64,000 nt of DNA, taken from Datnioides undecimradiatus (taxonomy: Eukaryota; Chordata; Actinopteri; Lobotiformes; Datnioididae). The notes under the pieces were generated by a model that saw only the letters and a list, made by a program, of their open reading frames with translations, had not been told where the DNA came from and did no database searches. The DNA lies in the NCBI GenBank assembly GCA_008933995.1, contig WARS01000015.1:7004861-7068860 (forward strand). The letters run 5' to 3'. The position numbers and the translations under genes were made by a program. Below, in pieces: positions 1-36,100 of the stretch (position 1 is the stretch's first letter; each line of letters begins with the position of its first letter).

Positions 1-538
1 AAAAAGTTAAAGCCTTGTTACAAAAATCCACTCTTTGTATGACTTTTACAGCATTTTCCTCTTGAGTTGAAGTAGGAAAAGACTAATAAAATACATTTTG
101 GAGTAGAAAGGCTGTACTTTTGGAGGATATCCACTTGATTAAATTTATTTGTTCAGCTGAAGCTTTAAATTAGCTTCAGATAAACTTCAGTATACAGTTT
201 TGCACAGAACAAAGACTGTATTTTGTCCCCCATCCCTTAAAGAAAGCATTATGAATGAATCTTTTAATGGCCATTTAGAGCAAGAGGACTGATTACAGAA
301 AGAAAAACCCATCTCAATGCTTTTTAAAACATGTGAAACTCTTTAAGGGGTTATTATGTAGATGTTTTGAAAGCCAAAAATGTTTACAACCTGTTACACT
401 AACTACAGAGGAATGGGTTGAGATAAAATAGCCCTGTAATCTTAAGTCTACACAGAACGATTATGCAGATTTTGTACTGTTGGGCAGAAGAAAATCTCAA
501 GTTCTTGTAGCTATAATTTGTGTTTTTTCCCTTCACAG
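1..538 (+). other. dock8: dock8 intron sequence at the left edge
   Basis: AT-rich sequence ending in the acceptor TTTTTTCCCTTCACAG before exon 539. I see no coding exon, RNA gene or repeat here. The preceding dock8 exon is off the window. Confidence 0.7.
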
Positions 539-25850
<25,312 letters not shown>

Positions 25851-27380
25851 GAATCCCACGGCTCGTCTGAGAGAAAGAGAGAGTCAGACAGCGCTATGGA
25901 GAGAAGACGTGAAGCTGTCATACAGCTGAGAGAGGAGAAGAGAAGATGAGATGAAAGAATTAAAAAACAAAGAAAGGAACTGCTGCTGATAACTTACCAC
26001 TCCTCTGCACTGAAACATACACAGTGTGTCCACAACAGAGGACTCACAGTTTCTCATCAGTCCAGCAGTGTGTATTAATGTCTGCTGCATGTCAGCTTTT
26101 ATGATTTCATGGTTGTTCTTTACAGGAGGCAACAGGAGAGTGAGGACATAGAAATGGGGAGGTGGGAATCTCTAGCAAAGTGTAGCTTATTGAGCATTTC
26201 ACTGTAAAAATCTGCAGATGCTTTGGCGCTGTTGATTTATCTTTTTTTTAGATAACTGCAAGTCCTAATAATGCTGCAAACATTTCATCTGGATTGATAT
26301 AGCAACAGACTAGAGATGCCCTCTGAGGTCCTTGCTGGCCCAGGGCCTGCATGGGTGCCAATAATGCTTGTGTCCTGTGTGTGAGCGTATGTAAATGTTT
26401 GAATGGATGTGTGTTCATTTCAGTAATGTTTGGAGTAGAAGATTTTGGTGCCATACTGAAGTTACTTTGCACTCAGTGGTGAAAGATAATTTTGCTGTGT
26501 GCTAAAGGGCCTTTGAAATTCTGGGCATTGATGTGTGACATGTGCTAGTTACATCGGGAAGAGTATGGATGGATTTGTGCACTGGAAAAATAGCACAATT
26601 TCTGGTGTTAACTCTTGAGGCCATTCTTGTCTTATTATTGTTTGAAATACATCACCTGGCCATGTAGCTAATAGACGAGTTTAACTGAAGAGTTATGACG
26701 TAATTTCACGGGAGGCAAAGAGACTTATCTGAAGTTCTAAATTACACATGGCTAATTGCTAAATCCACATTTTGTAGTTACAAAGATGTTTACAAAGGTA
26801 TGAAAAACTATTATGCATTTTATTTTGTGGAAATGTATTTTTAAATGAATTATAGCAATAATGATATTAATTGGAAATGTTATTTAGTCAGCAGGATTCA
26901 ACAACTGAGTGTACTGTAACAATGTCAGTGTATTTTCCAGTCGTTTCTGTACCTGTTTGTAAATAAACCACATCCTACCATGCACACAGTGCCAAATTAA
27001 AATCCCTACTTACTTAGGAAGTGAGACAAGTGAGTTAACTAGAAAAGCAATATTTTGAAAAGTCACTTCACACAGCTGTGCTTTGCAGTGTGAATTATGT
27101 TTACTCTATATTTCTGAATACATTCCAGAGGAGGAAATGACTACTGCTTTGCAGTATTAAATAGCGACAACCAGATTTGACATCCATGAAACAGCTAATT
27201 TCACTGGTGTTATGTTGCAGCTCATACTGTTTTTCAGTAATGTAAATGTGCTCACTGTTTCAAAAATAGGTATATTTTTAAATCCAGTTTTGTTTTGTTT
27301 TCCAGGTACATCTCTTATTTATGAACTGCTGAATGTTTTTAAAATGGCTAAATAAAATGAGAAAGTTGTGCAGCATGTGT
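25851..27380 (+). other. dock8: dock8 3' UTR and candidate poly(A) signals
   Basis: Follows the stop at 25848-25850 within the terminal exon that starts at 25799. AATAAA hexamers occur at 26962-26967 and 27351-27356. The second is followed by TG-rich sequence (TTGTGCAGCATGTGTATTAATTGTG spread over 27364-27389), which favours it as the main cleavage signal. The exact 3' end cannot be fixed from sequence alone. Confidence 0.5.
27351..27356 (+). terminator. dock8: Candidate dock8 poly(A) signal AATAAA
   Basis: Canonical hexamer about 1.5 kb after the stop codon, with GU-rich sequence 10-35 bases downstream. An alternative upstream hexamer is at 26962-26967. Confidence 0.45.
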
Positions 27381-27833
27381 ATTAATTGTGAAAACTAAAA
27401 TGTATACCTGTTTTTGAAACATGCATATATTGCTGAAGGTTGTGTTATAAGATTTATGGTGGCATTCAACCACCAGAGACTGCATTTATGATTCTTTGAG
27501 TTTTTTTAATGTTAATACATGTGTGTTTTATTAAATGTAGATTTTAACTTGTCATGCACAAAATGCTGATGAAGCACCTGTATAAAGCCTAATATATGCA
27601 CATTTGTCACTGCTGTGTTTTGTGAGTATTTTTAACATTTCAGCTGACTGAAATTAAAAATTCTAAAATTCATTCTAAAAGTAATAATTATATAATATTA
27701 ATTATATTATATTAAGTTATTAATGTATTGCTGCTTTTCAGCATTAATAATCCTGGCTGGTAAACAAAATCTATCTGGTAAATATCTACTTAAGGTTTTT
27801 CTCTAATAATTCTACCGACTTTATAAACTACAG

Positions 27834-28040
27834 CGACAAGTTTAAAAGGCGGGAAGACTACAAACTGCTGCTGTCGCGTTGGTCCAACGTCATCATTGCG
27901 CGACTTCGACATCCCGACCCGGATACAGGTTAGTTGTAGATTTGATTCAAAACAAGCGAGTCCTTGTGACTACAAGCGCCGTGTTGACGGTTGAGTTTTG
28001 GCGTTTTGTTTCATACACCGTTAATTACAGTGACTCTTTG
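27834..28040 (+). promoter_or_regulatory. aopep: CpG-rich candidate promoter and first non-coding exon of aopep
   Basis: A short CpG-rich island in AT-rich surroundings, about 1.4 kb before the aopep coding exon. It contains an E2F-like GGCGGGAA (27848-27855) and ACGTCATC, a CRE/ATF-half-like site (27888-27895). A good donor, ACAG|GTTAGT, lies at 27928/27929 and could splice to the acceptor CTCCTAG at 29302. By inference this is the transcription start region of aopep. The same 95-nt segment (27834-27928) is also flanked by an AG and could be read as an internal exon. Confidence 0.4.
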
Positions 28041-29302
28041 AAGTGAATTCATGGCGGTACCAGTGGTGTAGTTTCGGATATTGAGTTTTAAGCGACAGAG
28101 GACTGACGTGTCTTGTAAATTTAACCTGAACTTGCTCATGTTAAACTCCCAGTCAGTCTGCCTCATACCGCTGTAAATATATAAACTCAGACGTTTATTC
28201 AAGATGACTCATCTTTTCTGCTGTCCTTTATGAGTCACGGTGTGTTACCGAACAGTCATCCGACTATTCATGACACGGTCTTTACCGTGACTTTGAGTTT
28301 ACAAGTATTTCCACCTTTTCTCTGTAGCTTGTAATAAAAATCAAAGATGAAGTGTGAAGTAACCTTTGATGGTGGGAACTGTAACGACTTTCTGTCTAGT
28401 CTGACTTCGACATGCATGAAAGACAAGCTTTTACCTGTTTTGCTTCCAAGAACACTGTATGCGCCCTGACCTGCCACAGTTAAACTTTAACAAAGATCTT
28501 TTAGTAAATTAATAATCTATTTAATCTCTGTCCTTGCACCATCAAACCAATTGCAGCCCGTTTAAAAAACGCATGGGGACACTCTTGTAGTTCAATGTTA
28601 TGGACAGTATGCAAAAATATAGTGAATACAATCATTACTTTAGGAGCATATAGTCAAACAAGTCAAAGAAGGACGTTTTTAGCCAACCTCTTGCAGTAAT
28701 GGGAGATATTATGGCTTTTCTGCTTTTTCCTGTTGCTGCAGATATTATCCTCTGTTTTTATGTGCTCATATTTTTATGAATATACCCTTGCACTAAATAA
28801 CCACTGAGGATTTCCTGCTGTAAATAGTAATTGCACCTCTGTCTTGCCAACCCTGCTTCATGTCCCAAGCAGACTAAATGGAGGGATTGTGACAGCAGAA
28901 ACTCATATACAGCAGGAGAGCTTTAATATAGGCTAACTGCATACAGTTAGCTGTTCCTGGCGCTGGGCTGAGGTGTTTTTTTTTCTATTATTGCATTCTT
29001 AACTGAGATCAAAATGTGATCATAAAACTGTTTCCCTGTTTGGAAACATTTGTGGAATGTGTCAACAGATGGAGTTTAACACAGAAGTTTGAGTTCAAGT
29101 TGAGCATACAGACCCTGACAGATTTGGCCTCATCTCAGTACACTGGCAGAACACTTAATTCACAGGCTAGCCTAAGTACCTCAGCCCTCAGGAAACTTTT
29201 ACATATGAACAGTTTTGTCTTATACTTAAATAAACACACTAAACTGCCCTGCAATAAATAAAAAGATTACAATAAAGGTTTGTTTTTGGTCTTTCCTCCT
29301 AG
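27929..29302 (+). other. aopep: Probable 5' UTR intron of aopep
   Basis: Lies between the candidate donor at 27929 and the acceptor CTTTCCTCCTAG ending at 29302. No coding exon or RNA gene was recognised. The 27655-27735 region just upstream is strongly AT-rich. Confidence 0.4.
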
Positions 29303-30171
29303 ATTTAGCCAGCCTCTGCTCATATTTGACACCAGTTGTATGGCATGGAGCCAGACGAGGACCTAAACCCAGACACAGATGACCTTCCACTACGAGCCAA
29401 TACTAACCACATACTTGTCAGACATTATGTGCTCGACCTGACGGTTCATTTTGACAGGAAGGTCATCAGTGGTAGTGTTGTTCTGTTTCTGGAGCCTTGC
29501 TCTGGTGTGGTGCCTAAAGCTGAGGATGAGATCAGACCTGGAGCCAGTGAGAGAGTTGAGACTATAGATGATGGAGGAAATCAGGATAGGTCTGTGTGTA
29601 AACCTCAGGATGTGGCTACAGTGGATGATAGTGCAAAAGGACTTTGGAAGTCTATGAGAAGGATCGAGGGGAAGTCTGGTGCCACAGAACGATACACAGC
29701 CGGGACTGGGTGGCAGACTCTGACTGAAACTGAAAATATTCAGTCTTCACATTTGTGGGAAACCACCAGTGACGGTGATTTCACCTTGGTGCTGGACTGC
29801 TGCGACCTCGATGTGTCAAAGGTTGAGGAGGTGGACGTCACCTCTGTGTCAGCCATGACTAGCCTCCTACCAGAGGTTGTATCTGGAAGGTCAGGGGTGA
29901 GTTTGGTGAGCCCACAAGCGGCCTTTATTCAGAACCTAATCCGTACGCCCTCTAGCCGATGGAGGCAGAAGCACCAGCTCTTTTCGCTGTGCAGCCAAGC
30001 CCCAGGTACTCAGGATGGCAGCTCACTGCATTTTCGTAGAGACCGATGGAGTCTGCAGGTGAGGAAAAAGGGGCTCTCATCACCTCAGGAGTTCCCTCAT
30101 GCTCTCAGGATTTGCTATGAGACAAGGCCAACAGGAGGCTCAGTGAGGTGGACCAAAGACCAAGACAACAG
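29303..30171 (+). CDS. aopep: First coding exon of aopep
   Basis: The acceptor is at 29302, followed by 42 bases of UTR and then 827 coding bases to the donor CAG|GTTTGT. Residues 1-50 are the conserved opening. Residues about 52-140 form a charged, probably disordered insert (PKAEDEIRPGASERVE and RTIEGKSG-like segments) with little family similarity. Residues about 147-276 resume with LVLDCCDLDVSKVEEVDVTS and FPHALRICYETRPTGGSVRW. A second ATG at 29340, in another frame, overlaps the start. Confidence 0.92.
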
Positions 30172-33100
30172 GTTTGTTTCATGATTTTACAACTAGTGAC
30201 TAGCAGTGCATCGACCCGAATTATAGTGTATTATTCTGAGCTTGCCATGTTAAAATAATTCAGATACATAAATTCACAAAAACATGCTTCAGGCTGTGCT
30301 GTGTCTGGATGCTTTACTTGTGTGTGTGTGTGTGTTTGTGTTTGTGTGCATTTGGTGGATCCTTTGAGCATTGAAATGAGGGTTGTTTATAGTTTACCAT
30401 TGTTTACCCTTCCAGGGTGTGTGTTTACACTGCCGGCTCTCCCATCAACAACCGAGCCCTCTTCCCCTGCCAGGAGCCGCCTGTTGCCATGTCAACATGG
30501 CAGGCAACAGTACGGGCCCCCAGTGAGTGTGTGGTTTTGATGAGCGGGGAGGAGCAGGCTGCACCTATTGAGGATGGGGACACATGTAAGCTTAGCAGCA
30601 CACGACATCTACTGTCTTTATGCCCTTGATTAAACAAATATGTTATTTCTAATTGACTGTTTTTTCCATAAGTACAATGTCCAGAATTTTAATTATGACT
30701 GCACCATAACATGTTTGGCTAAACATCTCCATAGTATCAATAATAAATTGATAGCACTACTGTAGATATGTGTCATGTGATATGTTGGCAGGAGGGATAC
30801 ATTGCTATCTACTGATTGTTTAGGTGAAGAAAAAATGTTTAAGATGACCAAGTGATCAGACTGTATAGTGAAATTAAACAAAATGTCAATTTAGTCCATT
30901 GTTCTTTCATTTCGCACTCCGTGTACCTTTGATATTTTTATCCTTTCTGTCCTCCCTTTTCTCAATTCTCTGCAGGTTTCTTAATCTGGAATTACTACGT
31001 CACTATGCCCATGCCTGCCTCCACCTTCACCTTGGCGGTAGGCCACTGGCTCCAAGTCACACCAGAAATTCCCCCATCATTGGAAGAAGAGGTGAGGGAC
31101 AGGACGGACTGTGACAAGACGGCCAAACTTGGGGCTGGACCTGGGCAGCAGACTGAGGCAGAGCTTGCGTCTGGACATGGAATCTCCGCCAGTGAAGTAG
31201 TAAAGGGCTCTCCACTCCAGACTGGCAGGTATTTCATTATTTTTCCGGTGTTCTTTTCTTCTTGTAGGATGTCTTCCTCTCCAGACTGTTATTAACCTAA
31301 GTCTGGCCCTTCAGCATTCCATGGTGAAACTTTCCTTTTGCCATACCAAAAATGGTATAGGTGAAGTTAGAGTGATGGATAGGGTGCAGCACTCAATCAG
31401 CTTTTTATGACACATACATTAAAGCTTGTACCATAGTACAGTGGGTCCAATGCCCAGCTGAAATTATCTTTGGAGACCAAAAAAGTAAAGCTGACATAAA
31501 TTTTATGGAGGTACAGGATGTAGAGTGGAGGCTGGGGCACTAGAGAGAGGCTGGCTTGATGTGGGCTGGGCAGGGTTGGGCTGGGGTCTCCCTCTCCACC
31601 AGCCAGCAGGTTGGCAGGTCTGCCAGTAGTTTCCAGTAATCCTCCTCCTCCTCCCCTCATGGTTTTCCTTCAGCAGCAGCCCAGCTGTAGCCTGCTGCAG
31701 GCCCCAGGAATCTCCCACTACAAGGAGGGCCTTTATTTTCAGTGAGTGGCTGGAAGGAAACTTGGATGCCGCTTGAAAACCTTTGGAACAGTTCTGATGC
31801 TGAGGATGGAGTTAGTGCTGGATATTGGGTTTAGAGTAAATGAGATTGTATGTCGGCACCTGGATATTTTTGGGATCACTGCGGTTTGTCTTTGTGACGT
31901 AAATATTCCATATTTCCACTGCTTTCATTTCCATGTGTAGCATAGACAGACAGGACACATTGTGCCATGTTTTGTTCACTCTCGACTCACAAACTGTATG
32001 TTCTTTCAATGAAGAAATTCATTAATGCGTCGTTATTAACCTTGGATTAAACTTTTCTTCCCCGTTTAAATCTGTAACAGTGGAGATGGGACCACCCGCT
32101 CAGACTCTGCATTCTGCTTCCCTTCCCTTGAGGAAGAGGGGCTCTCAGTAACTGATTATTCAGGCATGGTGGATGACGGCATCTCTTGTTCCCATGGCGA
32201 CTACCCTTGCCGATTTACTGAGCGGTCGGCTAGGTCCCAGCGGGTGATTCCACACCGTGTGTTTGGCCCCGTCTGCTTGCTGCAGAAAGCCCAGGTGGAG
32301 TTTTGACAAAGCCACTGAGACTTGAGCTAATTATATTTTATATGATTAAAGGAGAGATTTAGCATCAGTTAATGTTCATATCAGCATGCCAGTTTTCATC
32401 AGCTATCTCTTGGTAGATACACAGTTTTTTCACATGTGGGCCTCTTAAAACATTTATAATGCTCCAAATACAGATTTCTAACATAAATAACATTTTTAGA
32501 GTATTAAGGCTTTTTCCTGTTTAGTTCTGAAGTGGTGATGCCTTTCAGATAAAAGGTGATACAAACAAACATTAAGTGTAGCTCCCTTATACGTAATGCC
32601 TTAAGACAATGGACCATCATATACACGTTAGTTTTTACTCATAATATGTACCAATAAACTTTTATATCCTACCCATCTGTACCAAAGTGCAAAGATTTGA
32701 AAATTGCAATTGTACACTTGTTGATTGAGAAACCTGTTGCTTTCCTTTCACAGATGGTCCTCAAGCTGTTGCCTCGATGTTTGACTGCAGCCCACACTGT
32801 TCTGGGGGTCCACCCCTTCTCCCGCCTTGATGTTCTGATCGTCCCAGCAGGGTTCTCCAGTTTGGGCATGGCCAGGTAATGACAACCATTTCTTCGTTAG
32901 GATGAGGGAAGACAGAGAAAATTTGTAATGAACGGGCTTGTAAGTTTAAAACTTCTTTAAAGAAGATATATTGTGAAGATATTTTGTATTTAAGTTGTGC
33001 AAGGAATAACCAGTAAATAAATAAAATACTCCTATGGATTTTTAAATCTGCAATAATTGATTTTTTTTTTACCACTATGGGGCTTTTTATCAGACTATAA

Positions 33101-36100
33101 ATGTACTACCGGGAATTCTTGTATGGTTATGAATTATTCTCAATTTAAATCTGATGCCTCAAGATATGTGCTTCTGCTTAAGTAGGCATCAGCAAACAAG
33201 ACTAGTGTGAAGATTATTCTATATAGTTATTCTAAATGCCTGCTACTGTGTCCGATTCCCCACATAATGAAACGAAATAAGAAAAGTTTCCAGTGACTCT
33301 TGTGTCAGCCAGTTAAAAGGAAGCAAGCAGATTTTCTTTTAGATCATTTTATTTTTGATGTTATGTATTTATACAGATATCTTCATTGCCAACCATCCTG
33401 CAAGAGCTTAGCCTGTTTGCTTACAGTTTATGCTCAGTAGGCTTGCATAGGCTTCATACAGAGTAAATGGATGCCTGCTGCATCGGAAGACAATGCAGAA
33501 GAGAGCTATGAGAGTGAACCAAAACACCTAAGTTGCAGTTGTACAACTGAAAAAATGATAGATTCTAAAATGTAAGGATGGTCATTATTTATAGATTTGT
33601 TACAACATTTATAGATTTGTTACAACATGTGACCACCTCCACGGTTTGTTGTAAGCTCTGTATTGTCTGTAAGGTCTGTATTTGTTGCTTAGCGTTTTCT
33701 GCAGTCATTTGAAAGGCGTATGGAGGCCAATTTTTAAGTAATAACTTACAAGTTGTAAAGAAACAGAACATAAAAGATTTTCCCCAACAAAACTATAGCA
33801 AGCACTTTTCCAACTTCTAAATAATAATAAAGCATTTTTCAACTTTATCCTGCTGCTTCTGGTTTGGTTCTCTGGGTTGCAATGATTAATGACATACTTC
33901 ACATTTCAAAACCCCCTCACTCTGTCTTAATCTTCTTTGTGGTGATCTTTCATATTGGAATTCTTTTATTAAAGAATTAAAGAGTCCAGCCGTAACTCCC
34001 TCTAAACTCGGTTCAGTCACTTGTCATCCCTCCTTTTTTCCCCAGCATAACCACTTTCAACACTGGCCTGCTAGCTTGTCTCTGAAGCTTCTAAAAGGAT
34101 GTGTTTCAGATGTGAGTTTGAGTCTGTATGCTCTGTGTTCGAGCTAATGTTTTTTAGCAAGTAAAGTTACATTTTAACGAAACAATAGAGCAGCATTAGA
34201 CTGAAGCAAGATAAAATGTAAATGCTGTCAGACAAAGGCATCTTCACCCTCTTGACAATGTGATTTTCAATGGCTCACCATTAACCCTCTACTTTTCATT
34301 ACCTTTCCTCTGCTCCTTCATCCCTTTTCCAAAAAGACGCACCTCCCTTCCCTCATCCTGTTTCCAAAACTCACAACCTCTTTCTTCCATAATCCATGTT
34401 TCCATCTCCAAAAGCTCTCTTCCGGTAACAAATTCTCTTAACCTGTTCACACTGCTTCTTTTTCTCTTAATATTGGCCATGATTTAAACACTGCTAGCCA
34501 AGTCAGTCAGGTTTGAATTGTATTTTCTCCATCCCTGTCTCCAAACACAACTTCTTCAACTTACTTTACCTTAAACACCCCAAACCCTGAGCCTTTTTGG
34601 TGAGAGAGATGGCTTAGCTCTTCTCTTCATTGACTCGGGAAGTCGGTCAATAGTGTCCTGTGTTATATATATATTTTTTCTTTTAACAGCAGAGGTTTCA
34701 GGTGGTCTGCAGGCCTTCTGCTCCACACTAGACCTGTGTATATTTATGTTGGTATGTTTGTGTGCAGTTTTAGTGGAGGTCTGGGGGGAGATGGGTGGGC
34801 GCAAAGCCACAGGATGACAGATTCAGTGTCCCACGCACTGTAGATAATTCTCCTTTATGTATTTCTTTGTTCCCTCTTCATCCTAAACATGGCCCCTCTT
34901 TAGCTCCTTTCTACTCCTCCCTTTTTCCATGTTTATCCCAATTTTATTACTCTTTTACCCATTTCTGTTGTCCTTTATTCCTGAGAATCTGTAGTGTCCT
35001 GCTTCTGCCACTTCCTCTTCACCCTTCACTGTCTCTTATTTTTCTTTTTATCCCCTGACTTTCTGGTTTTCTTTTTGCCCTCACAATATCCCTAAATCTC
35101 TGAGCCCCCTGTGTTTGCCGTCCTTCTCTGTCCTCTCCAACTCTCTGTACGGTCGATCATTCTCCAGTCTGGCCCGCAGCATTCTACAATAGTTCTAGCT
35201 TCTCAGGGATTGAAGTTTTTATATTTTCTCTGCAATGTAATACTTTCAGTTGGCATGTGGTATCCCTGTAGATATGACTGAAAGCCAGCTGGTAACCATA
35301 TGAATGAAGTTATAATTGGAAATTGATGCAAAATAAAGACCATCAATGACTGACCTTTTTTAAAATTGTGTTGATAAAGTAAACTGATTAGGGTGGTCGG
35401 TGAACGCTGTCCCACTGTCTGCGGTCTACAACCACAGTGTGTCTTTCTCTCTGTCTGCCTTTTTCCTCTCCCTCAGCAGCCTCCCTGGAGAAAAAGTACC
35501 CCAGACAGGATATGAGCTCATGACTGAATATGTATTCATGTGTGAATATCTGACGTTAGAGCCAAGAGTGGTCTTAATCAGAGATATTTTGAAGGACAGA
35601 GGGTGACAAGAAGGCTGCAGTCTGGACCTAGTTCTCAACCTTGCATTCTTATTTTGACTACTTTGCCCAAAATACAGAGCATTCTTTGATCCTCTGAAAA
35701 TCTTTCCCCTCATCTTGTGAAAATCTGTCTCCCTGCTGTATTTATTTTGAACAGACATCAAGTGCTAATACAGAGGCTGGTCTGCTGTGGCTGTTGCCTG
35801 ACGGATGTTTTCTTTCCCTTATGAGGATAACTTCCAGGCACTTATCCCCCTTGCCCTGGCTGTGGAGACTCCAGTTAGCAGCAGTTGACAGAAAGGAGAT
35901 TTAGGGCCTTCATTAAGCTACAGACAGCACCTGCACTGACTCGCTATAAAACTCTGCATGTGTCTGAACCCAATGTCAACTCACTGTATCCTCCCATCAG
36001 TGCGGGTGGTTCGGTCCTGCATGCCTCCGCACTTAACCACGGGGTTGTACCATAGGAAGGCGGGGAGGTCAACCAAAATGGAAGAGTAGATTGAGATGGA

